Shown here: positions 21,286 to 32,129 of the stretch, piece after piece
Layout of the letters: each line of letters opens with the position of its first letter
How positions within the stretch are numbered: the stretch's first letter is position 1
Assembly (NCBI GenBank): GCA_028564925.1
Contig: CM053026.1
Coordinates: 132,716,150-132,780,149, forward strand
Origin: Lithobates sylvaticus
Lineage: Eukaryota > Chordata > Amphibia > Anura > Ranidae
Direction: 5' to 3'
DNA length: 64,000 bases
Program-made: the position numbers and the translations under genes
Notes under the pieces: generated by a model
Told to the model about the DNA's origin: nothing
What the model saw: only the letters and a program-made list of their open reading frames with translations
Database searches by the model: none

Positions 21286-21325
21286 ATCTCCTGAGGAAGC
21301 CTTAACAGGCGAAACATGTAGAGAT
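21286..21325 (+). ncRNA. Hammerhead ribozyme motif in the third PLE
   Basis: Stem I is AUCUC (21286-21290) pairing with GAGAU (21321-21325). The core is CUGAGGA (21291-21297), matching the hammerhead consensus CUGANGA. After one extra A comes stem II, GCC/GGC, with a six-base loop (21299-21310). GAA (21311-21313) follows, then the palindrome ACAUGU (21314-21319), and A at the expected cleavage position (21320). Further out, tgatcagt (21250-21257) pairs with actgatca (21355-21362). Minimal hammerheads with a tiny palindromic stem III that work as dimers are known from PLEs. The extra A before stem II departs from the textbook consensus. Confidence 0.6.
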
Positions 21326-21425
21326 AACAATTTACACTTATAGTGGTATCTGTTACTGATCAATTATTGACCAATTATGTATTTTTTAATTAAATAAAAA
21401 TTTATACTGTTCTATATACATTTCT

Positions 21426-22843
21426 CTTTTTGTATATGTATGCGCTTGAAAAGTCCCAAAAACTTTCTTCTCTATATTTTCATTTAAGAGGGATTTGTTG
21501 CTTTCAATTGAGTCTTTCCTTGAGACTTGCTCTATAAACTTCATATTTTAAACTTATTTTAAAATTCCTTTATTTAGTCAATTAAGTTTGATAAGTGCCT
21601 ACATATAAGCTGGAAGTGACATTGACATATATCAAGCCTTTGTCTAAACAGTGTCATATAATATAATGTAATACTCTTCTACAAAGTGACTAATGTTTTA
21701 AGCGATGCATTTTTATTCTGTTATTGTATCAAGAATAACATTTATTATGTGGTTCCAGAAAAACACAGATTTATGTATCTGTTAAAATATTCAACACCAG
21801 GCTTCATTTACATAATGTTGTTAGTGAAAAATGAATTTAATTAAATATGCGCCGAAATGGAGAGTTAGTAAAGATCATTAGGAAGGTTCTAATTTCTAAA
21901 AACAGTCATTTGCTATTTACTTTAATTAAGTATTGTGTAAGAGAAAGTGAGGTATGGAAAGGGGCAAAACTGATGCATACAGCAGGGATAAATAATGCAT
22001 GGATTTAGGTAAGAAAATACTGCTGTAACCCATAACAACCAATCTATAAACATTTATATAGATTGTTGCAAGTTGTTTTCCTGGTTGGTTACACGAGTTT
22101 TTTTCATATCACATACATAATGAAGTTAATTTACTGAAGGAGTAGACACTGTCCACTGTGCAAATTGAATGTTCACAGAGTTTATAAAATAAGATGAAGC
22201 TAGCAAAGTACTTTTTCCTCTTGCATATGATTGGGTATTTAAAGTGAACACAGGATTAGCATAAAAAGGTGCTTATACACTTAAGACATTTTTGTAATAC
22301 TGTAGATCTGTTTGGGACAGTAGTCAAGATAGTTTTAGCTGATATTCATAGAAAGGCTTTAAAGCCAAACTTCGAGCTCGCCGCGTTTGCCAGGTTAATA
22401 TTAGTCTGCACCCCCTTTTGTTCTTCCTGTCCTAGCAACACTGGTTCCCCTCCTTTCTTTTTCCTGCTGTCATAGGGACAGGAAGTGATTTCCCAAAATG
22501 GGTGATAAATAGCAAATAAAACTTGCCAAGTTGGGCTTTATCTTGTAAGAAGAACATCTTATAGCCTCAGGCAGATACCACGCATCCAATAAGTGAGGCT
22601 AACTCATATTTAACTTTAAAAGTAAAATTAGTTAAATATAATTTAATTCCATTGAGCATGCGTGTATTTTTGCTGGTTTAACTTTAAGTAAATGTTATGA
22701 AGCTTTCACATTTTTCACATGCTTACCCTTCCATATTTTGCCCCCCCACCCCAAACAACCTTAAACTTAACACCTAATATACTCATGAATTTAAAACTGA
22801 CATTAATACTTAATCCAGTCTTTCTCTAATCTTAATCCTTAAA
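21426..22843. other. AT-rich spacer
   Basis: No gene or clear repeat recognised. Short frames (for example 22269-22475) show no domain and are probably chance. Confidence 0.4.
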
Positions 22844-23226
22844 GTGATACTAAAGTCAAATTTTCTTTTAGTTAAAAATAACAGACATGTTATACTTTCC
22901 TGCTCTATGCAGTGGGTTTGCACCAAGCAGCCCAGATCCTCCTTTTCTCAGGTCTCTCTTAAGTGCTTCTGGCCCCTCTCTTCTGTTGAGTGCCCCCACA
23001 GCAAGCAGCTGTCACAGCAAGAAGTCCATTGAGACACAGAGCCGTGGCCTGGCCACACCCCCTTATTCTCCTCATTGGCTGACTGACTTTGAGTGACAGC
23101 AGTTGAAGCCTATGGTGCTGCACTGCTGTCTCAGCCAATAAAGGGGGGGAGTCCCGGGCAGCCGTGACACTCCTGAAACATTGCTGGATCGAGATGAAGC
23201 TCAGCTAAGCATTAGCTAAGTCTTTC
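22844..23226. mobile_element. Dispersed frog repeat starting TTAAAGTGATACT
   Basis: The stretch from ccttaaagtgatactaaag through the purine-poor, GC-richer block at 22900-23160 resembles a repeat common in ranid genomes, recognised from memory. A TTAA lies at its left edge, but no matching right end was seen, so it is probably truncated. The overlapping frames at 22844-23096 are not genes. Confidence 0.4.
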
Positions 23227-23380
23227 TGTCCCAAAGACAATGATCATTAGGAAATAGAGATGATGAATCTATCAGGCACAGAAACAAGGAAAAACAATTT
23301 AAAAAAATCCTAACCGTGTTCAAAATGTTGAGCTTTGGCTATAGATACAACTAACTTCTCCCTAACCTTAACTGTCAAAC

Positions 23381-25501
23381 TAATGCCGTGTACACATGAA
23401 GGGACTATCCCGCGGGATTATCCTCTGGACTCAAGTCCAGCGGACAATCCCCTCGTGTGTGGGCGTCGGCGGACTTTTTTTCCCAAAAGTCCGGCGGACT
23501 AAAGTTTTAAGTTTGGTTTTAAAATTATCCGCTGGACTTGGCAGTCCGGCGGACAATCCCGCCGTTAGTAGGCTAGTCCGCCGGACTTTTGAAATGAACG
23601 GACTTGCCGCTCATCGGAAAGTCCGTTCATTTAGCACGTGACTTCAGGTATACGTAGCTAGCGTAGGCAGTGAATGCCGCCGCGCTAGCACCGTCACCTG
23701 GCATGGATTTAAAGGGACTTCCCGTGCCGAAAAATGGCGTGGGGGTCCCCCCCAAATCCATCTCAGACCCTTATCCGAGCACGCAGCCCGGCAGGCCAGG
23801 AAAGGGGTGGGGATGAGCGAGCGCCCCCCCCCCCCCCCCCCCTCCTGAGCCGTACCAGGCCCTGTGCCCTCAACATGGGGGGTGCCCTGGGAAAAGGGGG
23901 GCCATGCGGCCCCCCCACCCCAAAGCACCTTGTCCCCATGTTGATGAGGACAAGGGCCTCTTCCCGACAACCCTGGCCGTTGGTTGTCGGGGTCTGCGGG
24001 CGGGGGCTTATCGGAATCTGGGAGCCCCATTTTATAAGGGGGCCCTCAGATCCCGGCCCCCCACCCTATGTGAATGAGTATGGGGTATTCCTAAGGTGTA
24101 AAATGTAAAGTAAAAAAACACACACACTTTTGAAAAAATATTTCATTGCACAGCTCCGGGGGTCTTCTTCCGTCTTGGGGGTCTTCTCGCCGGACTCCTC
24201 CGCCATTTACCTAGCTCTTTCACCGAGCAGAGAAGTCCGGCTACCTTCTTCGTCGTCCCCGCCGTCGTCTGGGGGTCTCGATCCGCCTTCGGGGGTCTTC
24301 CAGAGTCTCTTCTGTTCTTGCCGCGGTCGTCGTTTTCCGCGCCGCCGGCGCCTTCTTCTTCTTCTTCCGATGTTGACCCGTCGCTCTCTCTGGCCGGAAT
24401 GGCAGAGCCGCGCTGTGCTGGGACTTATATAGGGACAAGGGGACAGGGTCACATGCTCATGTCACATGGTGACCCCGCCCACCTATGATGTCACAGTCCC
24501 AGCATCCTCCGGGACTGTGACATCACAAGGGGGCGGGGTCCCCATGTGACATGAGCATGTGACCCTGTCCCCTTGTCCCTATATAAGTCCCAGCACAGAG
24601 CGGCTCTGCCATTCCGGCCAGAGAGAGAGAGAGCGACGGGTCAACATCGGAAGAAGAAGAAGAAGAAGGCGCCGGCGGCGCAGAAAACGACGACCGCGGC
24701 AAGAACAGAAGAGACCCCGGAAGACCCCCGAAGGCGGATCGAGACCCCCAGACGACGGCGGCGACGACGAATAAGGTAGCCGGACTTCTCCGCTCGGTAA
24801 AAGAGCTAGGTAAATGGCGGAGGAGTCCGGCGAGAAGACCCCCAAGATGGAAGAAGACCCCCGGAGCTGTGCAATAAAATATTTTTTCAAAAGTGTGTGT
24901 TTTTTTTACTTTACATTTTACACCTTAGGTGAATGGGTAGGGGTACATCGTACCCCATACTCATTCACATAGGGTGGGGGGCCGGGATCTGAGGCCCCCT
25001 TATAAAAGGGGGCTCCAGATTCCGATAAGCCCCCGCCCGCAGACCCCGACAACCAACGGCCAGGGTTGTCGGGAAGAGGCCCTTGTCCTCATCAACATGG
25101 GGACAAGGTGCTTTGGGGTGGGGGGGGGCGCACGGCCCCCCTTTCCCCAGGGCACCCCCCATGTTGAGGGCACGTGGCCTGGTACGGCTCAGGAGGGGGG
25201 GGCCGTTTTTCGGCGTGGGGGGTCCCTTTAAATCCATGCCAGGTGACGGAGCTAGCGCGCCGGCATTTGCTGCCTACGCTAGCTACGTATACCTGAAGTT
25301 ACGTTCTAAATGAACGGACTGCTCCGTGTGTGGGCAAGTCCGTTCATTTTTTAAAGTCCCGGGGACTTTGTCCAGCGGATTGTCCGCCTGAGAAGTCCGG
25401 GCGTGTGTGGGCAAGTCACACGCTCGGAAAGTCCGGCGAAGCCCCGCTGGAAAGTCCAGATTGTCCGCTGGACTAGGTCCCTTCGTGTGTACGCGGCATA
25501 A
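23381..25501. mobile_element. 2.1-kb palindromic foldback transposon (Harbinger-like ends)
   Basis: The element proper is 23384-25498. It starts tgccgtgtacacatgaaggg and ends cccttcgtgtgtacgcggca, and TAA flanks it on both sides (23381-23383 and 25499-25501). That fits the 3-bp TWA duplication of PIF/Harbinger elements. The two halves are reverse complements over about 1 kb each. The centre is at about 24495-24520 (gtcccagcatcctccgggac). Each arm has a TATATAA near the centre (24426 region on minus, 24583 region on plus) and, about 290 bp outward, an AATAAA (24873 on plus) or AATGAA (minus arm). No transposase is encoded. Arg-rich and Pro-rich frames on both arms mirror each other and look like by-products of GC-rich sequence. 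Confidence 0.8.
24575..24900 (+). promoter_or_regulatory. Putative mini transcription unit in right arm of the foldback
   Basis: Going outward from the palindrome centre: ccctatataagtcccagcac (TATA-like), a purine-rich segment (gaagaagaagaagaag), then gcaataaaatat (polyadenylation-like). The same order occurs in mirror image on the left arm. Promoter activity is inferred from motif order only. Confidence 0.3.
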
Positions 25502-25614
25502 CACTACCTTAACACCTATAACATGATATCGGTAAGTACTTGTTATCACTATACAACTAAATCCATTCAATAGTTGAGTTGAACCTGGAAAATTATAACT
25601 ATATCTGCAGTATA

Positions 25615-27245
25615 TACAGTATCTCACAAAAGTGAGTACACCCCTCACATTTTTGTAAATATTTTATTATATCTTTTCATGTGACAACACTGAAGAAAAA
25701 CACTTTGTTACAATGTAAAGTAGTGAGTGTACAGCTTGTATAACAGTGTAAATTTGCTGTTCCCTCAAAATAACTCAACACACAGCCATTAATGTCTAAA
25801 CCGCTGGAAACAAAAGTGAGTACACCCCTAAGTGAAAATGTCCAAATTGGGCCCAAGGTGTCAATATTTTGTGTGGCCACCATTATTTTCCAGCACTGCC
25901 TTAACCCTCTTGGGCATGGAGTTCACCAGAGCTTCACAGGTTGCCACTGGAGTCCTCTTCCACTCCTCCATGATGACATCACGGAACTGGTGGATGTTAG
26001 AGACCTTGCACTCCTCCACCTTCCATTTGAGGATGCCCCATAGATGCTCAATAGGGTTTAGGTCTGGCATCATGCTTGGCCAGTCCATCACCTTTATCCT
26101 CAACTTCTTTAGCAAGGCATTGGTCATCTTGGAGGTGTGTCTGGGGTCGTTATTATGTTGGAATACTGCCCTGCAGCCCAGTCTTCGAAGGGGGAGGATC
26201 ATACTCTGCATCAGTAAGTCACAGTACATGTTGGCATTCATGATTCCCTCAATGAACTGTAGCTCCCCAGTGCCGGCAGCACTTATTCCGCCCCAGACCA
26301 TGACACTCCCACCACCATGCTTGACTGTAGGCAAGACACACTTGTCTTTGTACTCCTCACCTGGTTGCCGCCACACACACTTGACACCATCTAAACCAAA
26401 TAAGTTTATCTTGGTCTCATCAGACCACAGGACATGGTTCCAGTATTCCATGTCCTTAGTCTGCTTGTCTTCAGCAATCTGTTTGCAGGCTTTCTTGTGC
26501 ATCATCTTTAGAAGAGGCTTACTTCTGGGATGACAGCAATGCAGACCAATTTTATGCAGTGTGCAGCGTATGGTCTGAGCACTGACAGGCTGACCCCCCA
26601 CCCCTTCAACCTCTGCAGCAATGCTGGCAGCACCCCATATGTTTATTTCCCAAAGACAACCTCTGGATATGACGCTGCACGTGCACTCAACTTCTTTGGT
26701 CGACCATGGCGAGGCCTGTTCTGAGTGGAACCTGTCCTGTTAAACCGCTGTTTGGTCTTGGCCACTGGGCTGCATTTCAGTTTCAGGGTCTTGGCAATCT
26801 TTTTATAGCTTATGCCATTTTTATGTAGAGCAACAATTCATTTTTTCTGATTTTCTTAAGAGAGTTCTTTGCCATGAGGTGCCATGTTCAACTTCCAGTG
26901 ACCAGTATGAGAGAGTGAGAGCGATAACACCAAATTTAACACACCTGCTCCCCATTTACACCTGAGTCCTTGTAACACTAACAAGTCATATGACACCGGG
27001 GAGGGAAAATGTCTAATTTGGTAATTTTCACTTAGGGGTGTACTCACTTTTGTTGCCAGTGGTTTAGACATTAATGGCTGTGTGTTGAGTTATTTTGAGG
27101 GGACAGCAAATTGACACTGTTATAAAAGCTGTACACTCACTACTTTACATTGTAGGAAAGTGTAATTTCTTTAGTGTTGTCACAGGAAAAGGTATAATAA
27201 AATATTTACAAAAATGTGAGGGGTGTACTCACTTTTGTGAGAGTG
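25615..27245 (-). mobile_element. Tc1/mariner transposon
   Basis: TA at 25615-25616 precedes the left end (cagtatctcacaaaagtgag). The right end (ctcacttttgtgagagtg) is its imperfect reverse complement. The motif gtgagtacacccct recurs inward on both sides (25815-25830 and 27035-27050), giving the long, repeated inverted ends of Tc1 elements. The transposase lies on the minus strand. It has lost an open N-terminal part and is inactive. By memory this is a Tc1 family common in frogs and fish. Confidence 0.93.
25861..26601 (-). pseudogene. Tc1 transposase, catalytic C-terminal part
   Basis: The frame has 246 codons. It contains the first catalytic Asp in HVLWSDETKINLFG (residue 61), GGGSVMVWGGISAAG (residues 96-110), FQHNNDPRHTS (from about residue 147) and the catalytic Glu in DLNPIEHLWG (residue 185). 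The spacing from residue 150 to 185 is the 34 residues of the DD34E signature. At residue 150 the second catalytic Asp reads Asn, so this copy should not cleave DNA. The N-terminal helix-turn-helix lies upstream on the minus strand in broken frames, from about 26600 to 26885, starting MAPHGKELS. A normal Tc1 transposase is about 340 residues. Confidence 0.92.
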
Positions 27246-27680
27246 TTTATTGTTTATTAAAATAGTTCAGCACAGAAAATGGGTTATCTCTGGGTAGAAT
27301 GGCAGCAGAAGACTTTGGGAAAACATGTGCTTGTTTATTATAGGTGAACAAAAGGAACACCTGAACAATAAAGTAAACTTTTCACAATATTGGGTACTGA
27401 GCATGTAAAAACTGCATGCCAAAATTATTAGAAGATTCAGAGGTATAGGCAGCAAATGTTAAATTGTAAAAGCTGAGCTCAGACTCAACTGTTTCCATCA
27501 ACAGATCTATTCTTGTGGTCACTGTTCCCACATTAAAGGAGCAATGGATAGGTGTGCAAGACAGGAGGGGTAGGGCCAAGGATAACTTTCACAGGAAAAG
27601 TTGAGAATGTAAATAGTTTTGTTTTGATATCTCTCTGTATCCGAGGATCAATTTGAAACATAGATTTCATTCAAACACAC
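27246..27680. other. Spacer
   Basis: No feature recognised between the Tc1 element and the next MITE. Confidence 0.4.
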
Positions 27681-28111
27681 TTAAGCCCCATACACACGGT
27701 CGGATTTTCCGATGGATTCTGTCCTATCGGACAATGTTGTCGGAAATTCCGACCGTGTGTAGGCACCATCGGACAGTTTCCATCGGATTGTCCGACGGAC
27801 AAAGTTCTATCTCCTGCTGGATAGATTTTTCGACAACAAAGTCCGATCACACCAATTCCGATCGTGTGTAGCGAATTCCGACGGACAAAGTGCCGCGCAT
27901 GCTCAGATCACATTACAAGACCAAAGCTATTGGCTACTAGCCTCTACGTAGTCCCGTCGTAGGCAACAAACGTCACCACGTTCAGAATGATCGGATTTTC
28001 CGACAACTTTGTCCGACCGTATGTATGCAACACCAGTGTCGGACTAAATCCGTCGGACCAAATCCGATGGATTTGGTGGTCGGATTTTCCGACCGTGTGT
28101 ATGGGGCTTTA
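27681..28111. mobile_element. Harbinger-like MITE, 425 bp
   Basis: TTA flanks both sides (27681-27683 and 28109-28111). The ends agccccatacacacggtcgg and ccgaccgtgtgtatggggct are exact inverted repeats. Inside, words such as tcggattttccga and gacggacaaagt recur in both orientations. A 3-bp TWA duplication and ends of this kind fit PIF/Harbinger-derived MITEs. No coding capacity. Confidence 0.85.
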
Positions 28112-29959
28112 GACCTCATTTATTTAAGTGACAGGTTGGATTTAAATGTAGTAATTTTTGTAGTCTTGAATGGAATGGGAAAGATAAAATGTTTCATTCA
28201 GGTTTTATTTCTGATTTTGACACTCTTAAAAGGAATAGGTTGTGAAAATGTCCCCCGGACATGATGCACAGACAGTAATAAAACATTGGCTGGTGGTATG
28301 AATTTTACCAACTCTCTGTCTGTAATGAATAGATTTACCATCACCTTCTGCCCTAACAAAGGCTCTAAACCTATCCAAAACCAAAAGATCAACTCAGAAG
28401 TCCATATAACATGTATTCTTGACAATGGTGTCACAACCTGTAGAAGCACGGTAGCCATCACATTTTGGTGCCCAAAAAAATCCCCCTTCATGAGAAATTA
28501 CATTATCAGGCTTCCTTATATGAACTGTATCAAAAGCTCCCAAATTAATATCTTGAACTGTAGTGTACAGAGCTCAATGTCTGTGTGATGGCATTGCCAG
28601 TACAAATAAAAAGCTTTGACATAGTTCAGGAGTTATGGTCCTCCTCAGGGCTGCAGGAATCTAAACTTGCTCAGCCTATTCTCAATAGGCCCTGCTGGAG
28701 GAACAGTGCAAGTTTTCCCTAAAGACAGTGTAATGGATGAATCCAGAACTACAGCTTCCAGTCCTGAAAAAATCCAGGTGAGAATGAACTTTTTATATCA
28801 TTACATGGGATGGGATTAACAGGAAAAATAAGATTCCCACTGAAAATGCAAATGCCCTGTAAATAAGATGGCAACAAAAGTAAGGGAGAAGTCATTACTG
28901 TTCACAATAAATATTGAACACAAATTCAGATGTCATTGCATAACACTGAAATAAATACATCAAGAATACTAAGGTCACTAAGGACACAGGCTTATGCTTT
29001 TCTGAAGAGTATTTTCTAAACCTCTGTACTTATCAGTTTCCTACTCATTATATATTGCATCAGAGTGTTTGGAATGTAAGATTATTCCTTTGAAAATCCC
29101 CAATGATCTTTCCTCACTTATTCACCACAAAGCAGAACATTTCAGACACTGTGATAAATAGCATGCATGAACTTATGTATGGACATGTACATTTTGTGCA
29201 TCCCTGGAGAAAATTATGATAAATAACTTTTAATGAATATACCTCACAAATGTACATACGTTTTCTAGTATTATTAGCAGACTTAACCGCTTAGGTACTG
29301 GCAGTTGTTAACCCCTGCATGACCTATATCAATGTAAAAGTTGATCTAAACCATATATTTAACAAGAGAAGAGGGTTTTTTTATAATAGGGGTACCACTT
29401 GTGAAATATGAAAACCTTTATTGAGAGACCAAACAATTATGGACTTTTAAGGTACCCAACCAGACCTTTACATATGAAGCCAATTAGCTTTTATTAACAT
29501 CACAACATAATATAGTATAACATAATATATACATAATATAATATATACATTACTCATACAACAAATTTGTATATTGCATTGTTTTTATACTTATAGTTAT
29601 TTGAATCTGACACCAACAAGCTCTCCATATAATCATATATTTTGTCAGATAAGATATTGGATTTATGTACCAACAATATACATTGTAATTTTGGCAATAG
29701 GATGGAGAGTTCTTATGATGCATTTTCTAGAAATGCAGCTAGAGACATCTCCATCCTTTCACCTGCTTTGTACATTTACAATGTACAGTATATTTCATAA
29801 AGAGTTCAACATGTAGTGTAATCTCAGAAGTTGTTTTAAGTCTTTTTAAATCTGCAACTTTCATTAAAATAATACTTGGTGCTACTTCCATGAATATCCT
29901 TGTTCAGTTACTCCTTATTACAGGATGACAATATATTATCACTGTCAGTAGGCACCCGT
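28112..29959. other. Spacer, mostly AT-rich
   Basis: No gene identified. Overlapping frames on opposite strands at 28198-28588 show no convincing domain. Around 29290-29330 a piece (aaccgcttaggtactggcag) resembles the edge of frog TTAA MITEs. Positions 29510-29550 hold an imperfect ataatata repeat. Confidence 0.4.
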
Positions 29960-30367
29960 AAACCATGATGGACAGCCAGTGCTGGAGCAAATGCATGTAG
30001 AGGCCGCGTTTGCGGTAAAGCACCGCTCATTTTAGCGATGCTTTACCGTTGTTTAAGAGGCGCTTTTCGGCCACTTTTAACACCAAAGAAGGGATTAAAA
30101 ACTCCTGTTTTGTGGCGCTTCCAAATCGCTTATCAAGCGATTTTAAAACCCTGCCCATTCATTCCAATAGGCAGGGCTTTCTGGGAGCGCTAAATACAAC
30201 TGCCCCAAAGATGCTGCTTGCAGGAATTTTCATTACGTCCTGCAGGCACACCGCCCGAGTGTGAAAAGTCACACTTGAATGAATAGGAGTCGGTTTTCAG
30301 GCGCTTAGCAGAGGCTATTTCCAGCGCTAAAGCACCAGAAAACCACCCCAGTGTAAAAGGGGTCTTA
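29960..30367. mobile_element. Dispersed frog repeat, probable MITE
   Basis: The segment from gaggccgcgtttgcggtaaa to the aaaaccaccccagtgtaaaa region resembles a ranid repeat rich in gcgctt and agcgct words, seen in both orientations. Boundaries and superfamily are uncertain. Confidence 0.45.
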
Positions 30368-31009
30368 GTAGCTGAAAGAGGATATAGTAGATCGGCAGTA
30401 GGAATGAGCTCCAGGTTCGGTCCTGAACTTTGGTTTTTCGGGTGTTGCATAGTAAAAGTAAAATAATGGAAAGAATTATGAAACAACAGGGAAGGAGGGG
30501 GTAATTTTAGACAACTGAGGGAATAAATAGGACAGAATTATTATGAAACTAATTACTATACGGTTTGTTTTAGCTTTTGTTAGAATCAGATTACAGCATA
30601 GGTATGTGATCTGCAGTAACAGGCTGCAAAAGTGTAATGTTTTGGCTGCTGCAATGACAATTCAAGCAGGAGCTGATGATGCTTGAAGGCTGATACTTCA
30701 GTTGGCAAGTTGACAAAAATGTCAAAGTAGCAGAGCTCATACTGCCCTCTCAGAGGAAGCAAAAAAAAAACATCTGGAGGAGGGGCTGCATTGAAGCAAA
30801 TTAGAGCAGAATGCTAAAAAACAGTAATGGCCATGAATACGCTATGTATTAAAGTACAAATAAGGAGGACTGGGCACTGCCCTGGGGGGACAAGTACCAA
30901 AAACACATGAAATAAACATTTCAGTTTAGCCAGGGAGAAGCAGTTTTAGTAATGCTTAAAACAAAACATTAACAATGAGAAATTATAAATTGTAAATTAT
31001 AAATTGTAA
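30368..31009. other. Spacer
   Basis: AT-rich sequence without a recognised gene. Positions 30960-31010 hold short repeats of aaattataaattgtaaatt type. Confidence 0.4.
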
Positions 31010-31185
31010 TCAGGCATGAAATGCAAAAATTGCGGGAGTGCACCTCTGCCCTGGAGGGACACCTTGGTACCTTAGAGGATAATGTGCATGCGGTGGGCAT
31101 CCCTGAACGGGCTGAGGGCAAAAATCCAGTGGCTTTTATTGAAGCCTAGCTCATTGATACCTTTGGCCAAGACGCTTTTTCGCCC

Positions 31186-31566
31186 ATGTTTGCGGTGAAG
31201 AGAGCGCACAGGGTCCCAGCACGGCCGCCACAACAGGGTGCCCCAACACACCCCTTTTTGTTCCGTCTCTTGAATTACAAAGACCGTGAGGCCATACTGA
31301 ATAAAGCTAGATCGGCGGGAATCCTCAAAGTGGACAACATCAACGTTTCCTTATTCCTGGATTTTTCAGCGGAGGTACAGCTGCAGAGATCCAAATTCAT
31401 ATATATAAAGAAAAGGCTGCGTCCCCTTAATGTTCAATACTTCATGTTATATCCTGCAAATCTGAAGGTCATTGCCAATGGCACCTCACATTTCTTTGAA
31501 AATCCTGTGGCTGCAGTGCACTGGCTTGACAGAGAGGAACAGCACCTGGCACAACAACCTCCCTAG
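31186..31566 (+). pseudogene. L1/Tx1 ORF1 protein, C-terminal part
   Basis: The 126-codon frame reads AHRVPARPPQQGAPTHPFLF, then KDREAILNKAR, then FLDFSAEVQLQR and the C-terminal domain up to DREEQHLAQQPP. These are the RRM-to-CTD blocks of L1-type ORF1 RNA-binding proteins. Upstream (31080-31185) the VGIPERAEG block is readable but interrupted by a stop. Confidence 0.8.
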
Positions 31567-32129
31567 GAACAGTGAGATGTCTCCGGTACTCTTCCTTGTT
31601 TCATGGGTGCTTTGTTGTTAATTAGCAACCCGACAGGGACAACTCTAGCAGTTTAGTTTCCCTACTTTGCACAAAGTAAATGTTCTTTTACCTTAGTTCT
31701 GGTTCTGTAGCACAAACTGGTTCCTTGCCCCAGGGCTACATTCATGCCCCCCAAGGATGGTCCTCCGCGAACTCTTTCCCCTATATATTTGGGATGTTTT
31801 TATTTTTCTAGGGCCCAGTTGGCCAAAAACTGTACTAACTCTGACCTCATATATGTGATTCTCCCTTTTTCTCTCACCATAACCCCCTTCTATCCACAGG
31901 TGGGACATTTAAAGATATCTACATCACTAATTATGATCCAGGTATCCACTAAGTGGCGCAATACTCTCATCACTGATCTCTCTGTGAACTTGCTCATGTT
32001 CAGGCTCACATTGCATGTACCTCAGCCTAAGGCTTGATTTTGGTAATGTGGCAGTTATATCCTGTGGTGGAGAGGAGCCCTTAGGCCTATCCTCCCTTTC
32101 CAACAGTGTGCAGGATGTCACATAACACT

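Larger units (their letters stand above)
19668..21425 (+). mobile_element. Third PLE family: inverted arm, GIY-YIG remnant, hammerhead
   Basis: The left arm (about 19668-20200) is the reverse complement of about 20685-21190, with high similarity apart from small indels. Between them, 20500-20685 carries a direct remnant of a GIY-YIG endonuclease. The right part continues past the mirrored region into a hammerhead-like fold (21286-21325) and an AATAAA at about 21403. An inverted 5' arm, an endonuclease fragment and a hammerhead-bearing 3' region together match a 5'-truncated PLE, distinct in sequence from the two at the window's left end. A small strong hairpin lies at 20191-20232 (gaccgtttggcgccaaa pairing with tttggtgccaaaaacggtc). 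I could not find target duplications. Confidence 0.7.

Noticed and set aside
24130-24890. Mirrored 100-codon frames rich in Arg, Ser and Pro on both arms of the foldback
   Set aside because: They arise from GC- and purine-rich arms of a palindrome, overlap on both strands and show no domain.
28198-28588. Overlapping 97- and 100-codon frames on opposite strands, considered as a decayed Harbinger transposase
   Set aside because: A weak likeness (GAFDTVHIRKPDN on the minus strand) is not followed by other expected blocks; too little to support.
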